From positions 1,917,001 through 1,981,000 of the forward strand of contig NZ_JAPHOV010000001.1 of assembly GCF_026191185.1 (NCBI RefSeq): a DNA stretch of 64,000 nt. The letters are read 5' to 3'. This DNA is from Legionella sp. PATHC032 (GTDB lineage Bacteria > Pseudomonadota > Gammaproteobacteria > Legionellales > Legionellaceae). Positions 1-12,934 of the stretch are shown here, piece after piece (the stretch's first letter is position 1; each line of letters begins with the position of its first letter). The notes under the pieces were generated by a model. That model was not told the DNA's origin and ran no database searches. It saw only the letters and a list, made by a program, of their open reading frames with translations. Both the position numbers and the translations under genes were made by a program.

Positions 1-2
1 TC

Positions 3-338
3 AATCAGGCGATAGGCGAGTTTCAATTTATTCAAGGCAAACTGGCTGATATGTACACTGACTTGAATGCTTGCAGAGCTTATTTGTATGCCGTTGCCAA
101 GGCTTGTGACAGCGATAGGGTTAGTCGTAAGGATGCTGCAGGAGTTATTTTATATACTGCAGAAAAAGCAACACAAATGGCTTTACAGTCAATACAGATT
201 CTTGGAGGAAATGGTTATATTAATGAATATCCTACGGGACGTTTATTAAGAGATGCCAAGTTGTATGAAATTGGGGCAGGCACTTCTGAAATACGAAGGA
301 TGCTAATTGGTCGTGAACTTTTTAAAGAAACAGCATAA
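3..338 (+). CDS. ivd: isovaleryl-CoA dehydrogenase, C-terminal part (gene runs off the left edge)
   Basis: Flavoprotein that oxidises isovaleryl-CoA to 3-methylcrotonyl-CoA in leucine breakdown. Only the last 111 codons are in the window; the reading frame is open from base 3, so the ATG at 51 is internal. The segment has the acyl-CoA dehydrogenase C-terminal helical domain, including the stretches [34 protein letters not shown] and [10 protein letters not shown], which match isovaleryl-CoA dehydrogenases more closely than other family members. It stands 11 bases before the thiolase gene on the same strand and heads the leucine-catabolic (liu-type) cluster. The assignment to leucine degradation also rests on the carboxylase, hydratase and lyase genes that follow. 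Confidence 0.88.
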   Translation, partial: NQAIGEFQFIQGKLADMYTDLNACRAYLYAVAKACDSDRVSRKDAAGVILYTAEKATQMALQSIQILGGNGYINEYPTGRLLRDAKLYEIGAGTSEIRRMLIGRELFKETA

Positions 339-349
339 GGAATGAGACA

Positions 350-1534
350 ATGGAACATAATGATGTCGTGATAGTCGCAGCAAAAAGAACACCAATGGGA
401 GCTATGCTAGGCAATTTATCTGCACTTTCCTCTCCAGAGTTAGGGGCAGTAGCACATATGGCAGCGTTGTCTCAATCTGGTATCGCTCCAGCAGAAATCG
501 ATGAGGTGATCAGTGGTTGTGTATTACAAGCAGGTATTGGTCAAGCCCCCGCCAGACAAGCGGCAATTAAAGCAGGCATACCTAATTCGGCAGGAGCCAC
601 GACTATTAATAAAATGTGTGGTTCAGGCATGAAAGCTGCGATGCTTGCACACGATTTAATTAAAGCAGGTACAGCTAATGTAGTTTTGGCTAGCGGTATG
701 GAAAGTATGAGCAATGCCCCCTATTTATTATCCAAGGCACGAGCAGGATATAGATTGGGACATGGTGAACTGAAAGATCATATGTTCCTTGATGGATTAG
801 AAGATGCCTATGATAAAGGACAACTAATGGGTTGTTTCGCTGAAACTACAGCAAAACACTTTAATTTCAGCCGAGAACAGCAGGACGAATTTGCCTTACG
901 CTCAATGACCAGAGCGCTAAAAGCAATAGAGAGTGGCGCCTTTCAGGATGAAATCGCTCCCGTCACCTTAACTACCCGCAAAGGAGATATCACAGTTGAT
1001 GTCGATGAGGGGCCTGATGCAGCCAAACTTGCCAAAATACCCCAGCTAAAACCAGCATTCCAAGCTGATGGTACAGTTACAGCAGCCAATTCAAGTTCTA
1101 TTTCAGATGGCGCGGCCAGCCTAATTTTAATGAGTGCCTCAAATGCAGAAAAACGTGGCCTAAAACCATTGGCAAAAATCATCGCACATGCAAGCCATTC
1201 CCAAGCTCCACAATGGTTCACAACCGCTCCTGTTGATGCAATCCGTAAGGTAATGAACAAAGCATCCTGGAGACAAGATGATGTGGATCTTTTTGAAATT
1301 AATGAAGCGTTTGCAGTGGTGGCGATGGCTGCGATTACTCAACTTGAATTGAACCCGGAACAAGTCAATATACATGGAGGGGCTTGCGCTTTAGGACATC
1401 CCATTGGTGCTTCGGGAGCTCGAATTCTAGTTACTTTAATGCATGCTTTAAAACACCAGGGTAAAAAGCGCGGAATAGCTTCTTTATGTATAGGCGGCGG
1501 TGAAGCTACAGCTATGGCAATTGAGCTAATTTAA
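350..1534 (+). CDS. atoB: acetyl-CoA C-acetyltransferase (thiolase II)
   Basis: Cytosolic thiolase of 394 residues, the usual length for the biosynthetic/degradative thiolase family. It interconverts acetoacetyl-CoA and two acetyl-CoA. The acyl-accepting cysteine lies near residue 90 in INKMCGSGMKA, the family motif INEAFAVV lies near residue 320, and the C-terminal histidine and cysteine motifs are GGACALGHPIGASGAR and SLCIGGGEATA. The start follows ATAAGGAATGAGACA, a good ribosome binding site. In this cluster its likely job is the last step of leucine use, splitting acetoacetyl-CoA after the acetoacetyl-CoA synthetase encoded at 7447. A strong hairpin terminator follows, so it may close the first transcription unit. 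A role in polyhydroxybutyrate synthesis cannot be excluded. Confidence 0.9.
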   Translation: MEHNDVVIVAAKRTPMGAMLGNLSALSSPELGAVAHMAALSQSGIAPAEIDEVISGCVLQAGIGQAPARQAAIKAGIPNSAGATTINKMCGSGMKAAMLAHDLIKAGTANVVLASGMESMSNAPYLLSKARAGYRLGHGELKDHMFLDGLEDAYDKGQLMGCFAETTAKHFNFSREQQDEFALRSMTRALKAIESGAFQDEIAPVTLTTRKGDITVDVDEGPDAAKLAKIPQLKPAFQADGTVTAANSSSISDGAASLILMSASNAEKRGLKPLAKIIAHASHSQAPQWFTTAPVDAIRKVMNKASWRQDDVDLFEINEAFAVVAMAAITQLELNPEQVNIHGGACALGHPIGASGARILVTLMHALKHQGKKRGIASLCIGGGEATAMAIELI

Positions 1535-1540
1535 CAGTTA

Positions 1541-1581
1541 AAAAAACCTGGGTAAAAATTTTATTTTTACCCAGGTTTTTT
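1541..1581. terminator. intrinsic terminator after the thiolase gene
   Basis: Nearly perfect palindrome with arms AAAAAACCTGGGTAAAAA and TTTTTACCCAGGTTTTTT around a short loop. The A/T ends supply a U-tract in either direction. It begins seven bases after the thiolase stop codon and separates ivd-atoB from the downstream carboxylase genes. Confidence 0.85.
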
Positions 1582-1671
1582 ATATTAAAACTGGTTGCAA
1601 TTTTTATTTGCGGCCAGATAATGTTTTACCTATCAAAACCAACTTGGTTATAACAATAATAAAGGATGTAC

Positions 1672-1986
1672 ATGCTAAGACATAGTCTCATTTACCTTCT
1701 GCTAAGTATTCTTATTGTAGTATTTGCAAAATATGCCCATCTTATCGTAGTTTACATCGATATGTTTTTCACTTATGTTAATTTAAAATTAACACCTATA
1801 TTCAGCCAAACAGGTTGGGGACTGATTATCAGGAAAATTCTAGTCCTTATGTTATTACCAATAATCATTGCAGGAATCCCAGCGCTAATTTACCGGGTAC
1901 TCAAAGGAAAAGACATGCCCCATTTTATTGCGATTGTCTGGATAATATGGACCATTATAGTCTTGAGTGATATTTTGATTCGGTAA
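1672..1986 (+). CDS. small two- to three-helix membrane protein of unknown function
   Basis: I do not recognise this protein. Starting at the second of two close ATGs (AAAGG lies six bases before it; the ATG at 1666 abuts the AAAGG) gives 104 residues. It is very hydrophobic, with probable membrane helices near residues 5-25 (LIYLLLSILIVVFAKYAHLI), 52-72 (ILVLMLLPIIIAGIPALIY) and 83-103 (IAIVWIIWTIIVLSDILI), separated by short basic loops. It stands between the atoB terminator and the carboxylase beta-subunit gene, nine bases from the latter, so it is probably the first gene of that operon. No catalytic motif is visible. Confidence 0.7.
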   Translation: MLRHSLIYLLLSILIVVFAKYAHLIVVYIDMFFTYVNLKLTPIFSQTGWGLIIRKILVLMLLPIIIAGIPALIYRVLKGKDMPHFIAIVWIIWTIIVLSDILIR

Positions 1987-1992
1987 GGATAA

Positions 1993-3603
<1,611 letters not shown>

Positions 3604-3621
3604 AAGGAAAGGAGCAATGGC

Positions 3622-6373
<2,752 letters not shown>

Positions 6374-6383
6374 GAGAATATTT

Positions 6384-7292
6384 ATGGACTATCCCCAGCA
6401 TGTGACAATAATCGAAGTAGGTCCCAGAGATGGTTTACAAAATGAACCATCTTTTCTCCACAGTGATAAAAAAATTGAATTAATCAATTTACTCAGTCAG
6501 ACAGGGTTGAAAGAGATAGAAGTTACCAGTTTTGTTTCTGCAAAAGCAATTCCCCAGCTAGCTGACAATGAAGAAGTATTTCAATCTATTAATAAAGCAC
6601 CCTCCATCAACTACTCTGCCCTGGTTCCAAACGAACGTGGAATGCTTAAAGCTCTTGAAATGGGAGTGCAAAATATCGCAGTATTCACTGCAGCCAGTGA
6701 ATTATTTAATCAACGTAACATTAATTGTTCTATTAAGGAAAGTATAGAGCGGTTTAAACCTGTTTTAGCATTAGCAAAAACCAATCAAATTAGAGTGAGA
6801 GGCTATATCTCCTGTGTATTAGGCTGCCCCTATGAGGGATATATACAACCGAGTCAGGTTGTTAGCGTCATTAAAATGCTTCTTGATCTGGGCGTACACG
6901 AAATTTCGTTAGGAGATACTATTGGCGTAGGAACTCCCAAGCAAACTCGGTTGCTTCTTGATGCCATACTACCCATACTTCCCATCACACAATTAGCCAT
7001 GCATTTTCATGATACTTATGGACAAGCCGTAGCAAACATTTATGCCTCCCTGGAGTATGGAGTTAATCGCTTTGACAGCTCAGTTGCGGGTCTTGGAGGT
7101 TGTCCATATGCTCGAGGAGCCAGTGGCAATGTTGCAACAGAAGATGTACTTTACCTGATGCATGGATTGGGTATTGATACAGGTATAGATATATTCAAAA
7201 TTGTTGCTGCCGGAGATATGATTTGTAAAGCATTAGGACGAAAAAATCAATCTAAAGTAGCTAATGCTATGCTAGCCAATCCATGTAATTAG
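6384..7292 (+). CDS. hmgL: hydroxymethylglutaryl-CoA lyase
   Basis: TIM-barrel lyase that cleaves HMG-CoA to acetyl-CoA and acetoacetate, the last CoA-ester step of leucine breakdown. It has 302 residues from the ATG at 6384; an ATG at 6366 inside the preceding gene is also possible, but family members begin just before VEVGPRDGLQNE, and AAGAGA lies before 6384. Motifs are EVGPRDGLQNE (catalytic Arg-Asp), ISLGDTIGVGTP, MHFHDTYGQA (metal-binding HxH) and the flexible-loop cysteine motif VAGLGGCPYARGASGN, all complete. It follows mccA by about ten bases and is probably co-transcribed. Confidence 0.93.
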   Translation: MDYPQHVTIIEVGPRDGLQNEPSFLHSDKKIELINLLSQTGLKEIEVTSFVSAKAIPQLADNEEVFQSINKAPSINYSALVPNERGMLKALEMGVQNIAVFTAASELFNQRNINCSIKESIERFKPVLALAKTNQIRVRGYISCVLGCPYEGYIQPSQVVSVIKMLLDLGVHEISLGDTIGVGTPKQTRLLLDAILPILPITQLAMHFHDTYGQAVANIYASLEYGVNRFDSSVAGLGGCPYARGASGNVATEDVLYLMHGLGIDTGIDIFKIVAAGDMICKALGRKNQSKVANAMLANPCN

Positions 7293-7446
7293 AAAGTTCA
7301 TCATTATTAGCGTTGATAGGTACTAAAAATCGGAAACTTAAAGAGAAGCACCCAGTTTTGTGCTAGCCTATACTTATAAATAAATTACTGATGAAGTTTT
7401 CCAGTGTACACCCATCATTAAAAACAGAACTATGAGAGAAATTTTC

Positions 7447-9387
7447 ATGAACGATAAAGTATGGACACCTAAAAACCCTGAACAAACAAGAATGTGGCAA
7501 TTTATGGATTTTGCCGCAAAAAAGCATTGTCAAGTTTTTGAAAATTACCAGGACTTACATACCTGGTCAGTAAAGCATCCTGAGTCATTCTGGGAAACTC
7601 TTTGCCTTTTCTTTAAATTGAACTTTGATACACCGCCTCACCAAATTCTGAATTATTATTCTGAAATGATTGAAGCACGCTGGTTTTCAGGAGCTCGATT
7701 CAATTTTGCTCAAAAATTATTAACCCGCAGAGATAATCACCCTGCTCTAATAAGCCTTGATGAAAATGACTGCAAAAGTGTAATTAGCTATGCTGAGTTA
7801 TACGAAAAAGTAGCTCAATGTGCTGCTGGTCTTAAAGCAGTTGGTGTCACCACTGGCGACCGGGTGGCCGCAGTGATGCCTAATACTTCCTATACAATCA
7901 TTGCCATGCTGGCAACAACTTCTTTAGGAGCAATTTGGTCATCCTGCTCACCTGACTTTGGTACCCAGGCTGCGCTTGATCGGATAGGACAAATTGAACC
8001 TAAAGTACTCTTTATTTGTGATGGTCATCAATATCAAGGTAAGAAACACAGCAGCTCAGAAAAGGTTATACAACTTCCTGCTGCGATTACCTCTCTAAGA
8101 CATGTAGTTATTTGTCCGAATATTAATGAAGAAATTAATCTTGAGCAACTACCCTACGCCTCGTATTGGGATGATTTTATAAAACCGGCAAAAGAATGTG
8201 ATTTCATCTCTCTTCCATTTGATCATCCGGTTTATATTTTATTTTCTTCGGGAACAACGGGTAAGCCTAAATGTATCGTGCATGGAGCAGGTGGAACTTT
8301 AATCCAGCATCTGAAAGAATTAGGTCTCCATTCAGATATTAAATCCACAGATAATTTATGTTTTTATACAACGTGTGGCTGGATGATGTGGAACTGGACT
8401 GTTTCTGCTTTGGCATTGGGAGCTACTATCACTCTATATGAAGGTTCTCCAACCTACCCAACAGATAATAGAATGTTTCGACTGATAGATGAAGAAAAAG
8501 TCACAGTATTTGGAACCAGTGCCAAATTCATATCTGCTATAGAAAAAGCCGGGGTAAAACCAAAAAGTGAATTTCAATTATCTGAGTTACGCTGCGTCTT
8601 GTCTACTGGCTCCCCACTTCTACCTAAAAACTATGATTTCGTCTATGAACATATTAAAAAAGATCTGCAATTAAGCTCTATTTCAGGAGGAACGGATATC
8701 ATTTCTTGCTTTGCATTGGGAAATCCTCTTCTCCCGGTTTATCGGGGTGAATTACAATGCATTGGATTGGGTATGGAAGTTGCGGTGTACGATGAAGAAG
8801 GTCATTCAATCAAACAAAAACGTGGTGAGTTGGTTTGTACCAAACCCTTCCCTTCCATGCCAGTCTGTTTTTGGAATGATAAGGATAAAAAAGCATATAC
8901 ACATGCTTATTTTGAACGCTTCCCCGGGGTATGGGCACATGGCGATTTTGCTGAAATAACTGCTCATAATGGATTAATTATCCATGGTCGTTCTGATGCA
9001 ATATTAAATCCGGGAGGAGTGCGCATAGGAACAGCTGAAATTTACAGACAAGTTGAAAAAATAGATGATGTTGTTGATAGCATAGTGATTGGCCAAGATT
9101 GGCAGGATGATGTACGAGTTGTGTTATTCGTTAAATTGCGTGAGGGAAAAAAGCTGGACGACGAATTAATCAATCTCATTAAAACAACCATTAGAAAAAA
9201 TGCGTCACCTCGACATGTACCAGCAAAAATACTGGAAGTTCCAGACATTCCCAAAACCCTTAGCGGAAAAATAGTGGAGCTCGCTGTTAGGCAAGTCGTT
9301 CATGGCCAACAAGTAAGTAATTTACAGTCTTTGGCAAACCCACAAGCATTAGAATATTTTAAAGACAGGGAAGAATTGAAAAGTTAA
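7447..9387 (+). CDS. acsA: acetoacetyl-CoA synthetase
   Basis: Adenylate-forming ligase that activates acetoacetate with CoA and ATP. 646 residues, the usual size of acetoacetate-CoA ligases. The phosphate-binding loop ILFSSGTTGKPKCIVHG is near residue 268, the A8-type hinge motif is GRSDAILNPGGVRIGTAEIYR near residue 517, and the catalytic lysine is in KTLSGKIVE near the C-terminus. The N-terminal MWQFMDFAAKKH region is typical of this enzyme rather than acetyl-CoA synthetase. ATGs at 7432 and 7447 are both possible; GAGA upstream favours 7447. It is separated from hmgL by about 150 bases and a -10-like TATACT at 7369, so it may have its own promoter. It recovers the acetoacetate produced by HMG-CoA lyase. 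Confidence 0.92.
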   Translation: MNDKVWTPKNPEQTRMWQFMDFAAKKHCQVFENYQDLHTWSVKHPESFWETLCLFFKLNFDTPPHQILNYYSEMIEARWFSGARFNFAQKLLTRRDNHPALISLDENDCKSVISYAELYEKVAQCAAGLKAVGVTTGDRVAAVMPNTSYTIIAMLATTSLGAIWSSCSPDFGTQAALDRIGQIEPKVLFICDGHQYQGKKHSSSEKVIQLPAAITSLRHVVICPNINEEINLEQLPYASYWDDFIKPAKECDFISLPFDHPVYILFSSGTTGKPKCIVHGAGGTLIQHLKELGLHSDIKSTDNLCFYTTCGWMMWNWTVSALALGATITLYEGSPTYPTDNRMFRLIDEEKVTVFGTSAKFISAIEKAGVKPKSEFQLSELRCVLSTGSPLLPKNYDFVYEHIKKDLQLSSISGGTDIISCFALGNPLLPVYRGELQCIGLGMEVAVYDEEGHSIKQKRGELVCTKPFPSMPVCFWNDKDKKAYTHAYFERFPGVWAHGDFAEITAHNGLIIHGRSDAILNPGGVRIGTAEIYRQVEKIDDVVDSIVIGQDWQDDVRVVLFVKLREGKKLDDELINLIKTTIRKNASPRHVPAKILEVPDIPKTLSGKIVELAVRQVVHGQQVSNLQSLANPQALEYFKDREELKS

Positions 9388-9451
9388 AATAGCATGAAAA
9401 TCACCATTTTCAGCTCCAATCCACATTAAAAATCATCTCGTATCTGTAGAG

Positions 9452-9484
9452 AGGGCAGCTGCAAGAGTTGCCCTTTAATTTTAA
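9452..9484. terminator. probable terminator between convergent acsA and virK
   Basis: Six-base-pair stem AGGGCA/TGCCCT (9452-9457 with 9469-9474) followed by TTAATTTTAAT, positioned between two convergent genes. The stem is short, so efficiency is uncertain. Confidence 0.5.
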
Positions 9485-9543
9485 TATCTATTATTTGAAT
9501 TAAGAAGAACTTTAATAATCCTCATAACACGAGGAAAACTGGT

Positions 9544-9960
9544 TTAACCAAATACTTTAAAACCATCTCCTAATTTGCAATTCATTTGATAACTACCTAA
9601 TCGCTCATAACTACTTGCGTTGAGCACAGTGGTTTTAATTGAGGCGTCACCCTCTGAGTCTAAATTGAATTTGCTGTAATCAAACATAGGTGTACCACGA
9701 GCCATAGGATCATCAAGACTAAAATGTCTATCTGAGGCTGTAACACGGTTATCACCAACTACCATCACAGCATTCGGAGTAACTGATACTATTGCGGAAT
9801 TCAATGGCATTTCTGAGGTGCATTTTTTTAAGTTAATTACAAAAGTGATTCGCTTTCCTTCTGCTATGGCATCGACTACATTTTGAAAAGTTTCTAATTC
9901 TACTGCTGCCTGCGCTGTAAAAGAACACAGCGTAAAAACTGCTAAAAACATCTTTTTCAT
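9544..9960 (-). CDS. virK: VirK family exported protein
   Basis: Small secreted protein of 138 residues. The N-terminus MKKMFLAVFTLCSFTAQAA is a clear Sec signal peptide cut after AQA. The mature part matches what I know of the VirK family (first described from the Agrobacterium vir regulon): a predicted beta-rich domain with two cysteines, in LKKCTSEM and QMNCKLGDG, that may form a disulfide. No enzymatic motif is visible and the biochemical function is unknown. It is a single gene read toward acsA, with a 450-base divergent spacer shared with metN. The family call is from memory of its sequence pattern. Confidence 0.72.
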   Translation of the reverse strand: MKKMFLAVFTLCSFTAQAAVELETFQNVVDAIAEGKRITFVINLKKCTSEMPLNSAIVSVTPNAVMVVGDNRVTASDRHFSLDDPMARGTPMFDYSKFNLDSEGDASIKTTVLNASSYERLGSYQMNCKLGDGFKVFG

Positions 9961-10161
9961 GAGTAATGTTCCTTGTATTAAAACCGGCTTAAGGTTGCCA
10001 ATAAGAATTTATCTTGTCAATCCTAAACCAAAATAATTATTTTCAGACCGAATCACGCCGCTTATCTGGTGAATGCGTATCGCCTCTTGTTATGTTATCC
10101 ACAGTCCAGCCAATAATCATGAAAAACAAATCAAGATAACTCAGTGAAATTAATATTTTTC

Positions 10162-10190
10162 TTTGTTTATGAATCCAGTTTGTGTATACT
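10162..10190 (+). promoter_or_regulatory. predicted sigma-70 promoter for metNIQ
   Basis: TTTGTT (10162-10167), 17-base spacer, TATACT (10185-10190). Expected start of transcription is near 10197, immediately before the structured leader at 10198. The -10 is good, the -35 moderate. Confidence 0.55.
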
Positions 10191-10197
10191 TGCACAT

Positions 10198-10256
10198 AGC
10201 GTCGATTTGAAACACAGCTTGCGGACGCTCAAAAGATTTATTCCTCTGTTTAAGAT
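10198..10256 (+). promoter_or_regulatory. candidate SAM-II-type riboswitch aptamer in the metNIQ leader
   Basis: Order of elements: a perfect six-pair helix P1 (AGCGTC 10198-10203 with GACGCT 10224-10229), GATTTG directly after the first strand (10204-10209), CTTGC before the second strand (10218-10222), an A-rich stretch CAAAAGA after it, and a possible pseudoknot ACAG (10214-10217) with CTGT (10246-10249) followed by TTAAG. The GAUUUG and CUUGC blocks and the H-type pseudoknot layout are what I remember of SAM-II (SAM_alpha) aptamers. The gene behind it is the methionine transporter, the expected target. Doubts: the aptamer is about 155 bases from the metN start, the 3' part is divergent, and no strong terminator follows. 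A weak GCAA/TTGC hairpin plus T-run lies near 10288-10304. Confidence 0.42.
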
Positions 10257-10412
10257 CATGAAAACTCTAAAATCGAGGTAAAATGCAATTATTGCTTTTT
10301 ATTAAGAATTAATGTTTTCCAGTACTTCAGACATCTTTTGAAAATACGGCTAAAGCGGTTGCTTCCTAATCCCCACTTTATGCCCCGCAAGCGATAATCC
10401 CAGGTTATAGTA

Positions 10413-11438
10413 ATGATTGAATTATGTGGGCTAAAAAAATCTTTCTCTGGCAAACTCGCCTTAAATGATATTAATTTATTTATTCAGGAAGGTGAAATTT
10501 TTGGAGTTATAGGGAAAAGCGGGGCAGGAAAATCAACATTATTACGTTGCATCAATTTATTGGAAAAACCTGACGAAGGTGAAGTCATTATTGATGGACA
10601 GAATTTGATGAGCCTTTCCAGAAAAAAGTTAGACTCGGCACGCCATAAAATTGCCATGATCTTCCAGCATTTTAATTTGTTAAATTCAAAAACTGTTTTT
10701 GATAATATAGCCCTTCCAATGAGGATCCAGGGTATAAACGAAGAGTCGATCAAACAGAAAATTGAAGAACTGCTCCCCGTTGTCGAGTTAACAGATAAAA
10801 AAGATTCTTTCCCCTCGCAACTTAGTGGTGGGCAAAAACAAAGAGTGGCAATTGCCCGAGCGCTGAGTTGCTCCCCCAAAATTCTACTTTGCGATGAAGC
10901 CACTTCAGCCCTTGATCCTGAAACTACTGACTCCATATTATCGCTACTAAAAAAAATCAATGAATTGTATGGAATTACTATTGTCTTAATTACCCACGAA
11001 ATGGATGTCGTAAAACGAATCTGTCAAAGACTGTCTGTCATGGTCGATGGCAAGATTATTGAAACTACTGCTTTATCTAATATTTTCAATAAGCCAGAGA
11101 GCCTCGCTCGCAAAATGCTTTATGCACAAATTAGCCCCGAACTACCAACCTGCCTTACCCGTAGACTGGCAGACTATGCTACTGAAAAGCCTCTCGTGAG
11201 ATTATTTTTCCAGGGCGAGGAAGCAACGGTACCGTTTATTAGCCAAACCAGTAGAGAATTGAACATGGACATCAATATTCTTCTGGCAAACATCGATCGT
11301 TTCGACGGCGTGACCTGTGGTGTTTTGGTTGTTGAATTAACAGCGAATCCTTTATTGCTTGAAGCATTTATCAATCGTTGCGAACAAGCTGGTATTACTG
11401 TGGAGGTTTTAGGCTATGTCCTACCAGATGGTTTATGA
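10413..11438 (+). CDS. metN: methionine ABC transporter, ATP-binding protein MetN
   Basis: ATPase of the D/L-methionine importer, 341 residues. Walker A is [13 protein letters not shown] (residues near 34-46), the signature motif is [15 protein letters not shown] near 137, Walker B is [15 protein letters not shown], and the switch histidine is in LITHE. The C-terminal 75 or so residues form the NIL regulatory domain that binds methionine and inhibits transport. It overlaps metI by 23 bases, so metN, metI and metQ form one operon. The leader may sense S-adenosylmethionine. Function in methionine uptake fits an organism that relies on host amino acids. Confidence 0.93.
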   Translation: MIELCGLKKSFSGKLALNDINLFIQEGEIFGVIGKSGAGKSTLLRCINLLEKPDEGEVIIDGQNLMSLSRKKLDSARHKIAMIFQHFNLLNSKTVFDNIALPMRIQGINEESIKQKIEELLPVVELTDKKDSFPSQLSGGQKQRVAIARALSCSPKILLCDEATSALDPETTDSILSLLKKINELYGITIVLITHEMDVVKRICQRLSVMVDGKIIETTALSNIFNKPESLARKMLYAQISPELPTCLTRRLADYATEKPLVRLFFQGEEATVPFISQTSRELNMDINILLANIDRFDGVTCGVLVVELTANPLLLEAFINRCEQAGITVEVLGYVLPDGL

Positions 11439-12063
11439 TTTACTTAGCGCAACCGGAGAAACACTGTATATGGTGTTTTTTAGTACTCTTTTTGCAGTGC
11501 TCCTTGGATTGCCATTAGGCATATTGATGTACTCATCATCTCGGATAAAGCCAAACGTCAAATTGAATAAAATGTTGTCTGCGCTGATTAATATTTTCCG
11601 CTCCATCCCTTTTATTATTTTACTTGTTGCTATTATTCCATTCACCAGGCTAATTGTTGGTACCAGCATAGGGATCAATGCAGCAATTGTCCCATTGACG
11701 GTTGGAGCGACTCCTTTTTTTGCAAGGCTGGTTGATAATGTTCTCCAATCGCTACCCCTTGGGCTTATAGAAACCGGGTATTCGATGGGAGCTAACACAC
11801 GCCAAATTATTTTACATATCATATTACCTGAGGCACAATCAGGATTAATTCATTCTATTACAGTAACAGCAATCACTCTGATTAATTACTCAGCTATGGC
11901 AGGAGCAGTGGGTGCAGGAGGATTAGGTACCTTAGCGATTAATTATGGCTATCAACGTTTTAATGCTGGCATTATGATAGCTACTGTGATTGTATTAATC
12001 ATTTTGGTCCAACTGATACAAATGATTGGAGACTACTTAGCTAAACGTTGTATACATTATTAA
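11416..12063 (+). CDS. metI: methionine ABC transporter, permease MetI
   Basis: Inner-membrane permease of 215 residues with about five hydrophobic helices, the usual MetI size. The EAA-type loop that docks with the ATPase is visible as [22 protein letters not shown] near residue 117. The C-terminal segment [27 protein letters not shown] is strongly conserved in MetI. Its start lies within the end of metN, suggesting translational coupling, and metQ follows after 12 bases. Confidence 0.93.
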   Translation: MSYQMVYDLLSATGETLYMVFFSTLFAVLLGLPLGILMYSSSRIKPNVKLNKMLSALINIFRSIPFIILLVAIIPFTRLIVGTSIGINAAIVPLTVGATPFFARLVDNVLQSLPLGLIETGYSMGANTRQIILHIILPEAQSGLIHSITVTAITLINYSAMAGAVGAGGLGTLAINYGYQRFNAGIMIATVIVLIILVQLIQMIGDYLAKRCIHY

Positions 12064-12075
12064 TCGGGAGGTTCA

Positions 12076-12855
12076 ATGAGAATTTTAAGTTGTTTGGTTT
12101 TAATCATTAGCCTGGTAGCTTGCAGCAGTAAGCCAGCCCCCAATACTCTGGTTATAGGTACAATTGCAGGCCCTGAAACTGAACTTATTGAAACAGCAAA
12201 ACAGGTTGCTGAAAAAGAGTATGGGCTGAACATAAAAATTGTTGAATTTAATGATTATAATTTACCCAATGAAGCTCTACAGGATGGCAGCCTGGATGCT
12301 AATGTTTACCAACATTTACCCTATCTAAAAGCTGCTATCTTGTCCCATGGTTATGATTTGCAGGCAATCGGCAGAACCTTCGTTTATCCAATGGGTATTT
12401 ACTCAAAAAAATATAAAACACTCAGTGAATTACCTGAAAATGGAATAATTGCCGTGCCAAATGACCCTAGTAATGAGATGCGCGCCTTCTTATTATTGGA
12501 GAAAGCTCATCTGATTACTCTTAAAAATACAACGAATAGCGGTATTCAAGACATCGAAAGCAATCCCAAGCAATTCAAATTCAAAGAGATAGACGCCGCT
12601 CAATTACCCAGGGTGCTCCCTGATGTTGACGCCGCAGTCATCAACACTACGTTTGCCTTGCCTGCCGGATTAAGCCCATCAAAAGATGCCTTGTTTACTG
12701 AAGGTAAGGATTCACCTTATGCCAACATCATTGTGATACGCCGTGACACAGAAAAAAGGCCTCAACTGGAATTATTTGTGAAGGCATTAAATTCAGAAGA
12801 AGTGAAAGAAAAAGCAAAAAAATTGTTTGGAGAAGATGCAATACCGGCCTGGTAA
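12076..12855 (+). CDS. metQ: methionine-binding lipoprotein MetQ (NlpA family)
   Basis: Substrate-binding protein of 259 residues. Signal peptide MRILSCLVLIISLVAC ends in a lipobox (LVAC), so the mature protein should be lipid-anchored in the periplasm. The NlpA-family pattern is clear: NTLVIGTIAGPETELIETA, IVEFNDYNLPNEALQDGSLDANVYQHLPYL, and VDAAVINTTFALPAGLSPSKDALFTEGKDSPYANIIVIR. GGGAGG lies six bases before the start. Binds methionine and delivers it to MetI-MetN. Confidence 0.92.
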   Translation: MRILSCLVLIISLVACSSKPAPNTLVIGTIAGPETELIETAKQVAEKEYGLNIKIVEFNDYNLPNEALQDGSLDANVYQHLPYLKAAILSHGYDLQAIGRTFVYPMGIYSKKYKTLSELPENGIIAVPNDPSNEMRAFLLLEKAHLITLKNTTNSGIQDIESNPKQFKFKEIDAAQLPRVLPDVDAAVINTTFALPAGLSPSKDALFTEGKDSPYANIIVIRRDTEKRPQLELFVKALNSEEVKEKAKKLFGEDAIPAW

Positions 12856-12870
12856 TTATTAATAAATTAG

Positions 12871-12903
12871 CTTAATTTTTACTTAATAAAAAACTGTTAT
12901 ACT
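12871..12903 (+). promoter_or_regulatory. PmrA-type tandem box and -10 element ahead of the effector-like gene
   Basis: Two exact copies of CTTAAT at 12871-12876 and 12882-12887, 11 bases apart, then TATACT at 12898-12903. The tandem CTTAAT arrangement is the element I remember as the PmrA response-regulator site that controls many Legionella Dot/Icm effector genes. It occupies the -35 position, as expected for an activator. AT-rich DNA can produce such hexamers by chance, but the helical-turn spacing and position are right. Confidence 0.6.
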
Positions 12904-12934
12904 TTATCTAGATAACCTTATTGAGGTATTTGAT

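Noticed and set aside
943..1260. Antisense open frames inside the thiolase and other core genes
   Set aside because: They follow the codon pattern of the sense gene, have no ribosome binding site and encode no recognisable protein.
10198..10412. SAM-I riboswitch or T-box in the metN leader
   Set aside because: Neither the SAM-I junction motifs nor a T-box sequence is present; only the SAM-II-like arrangement fits in part.
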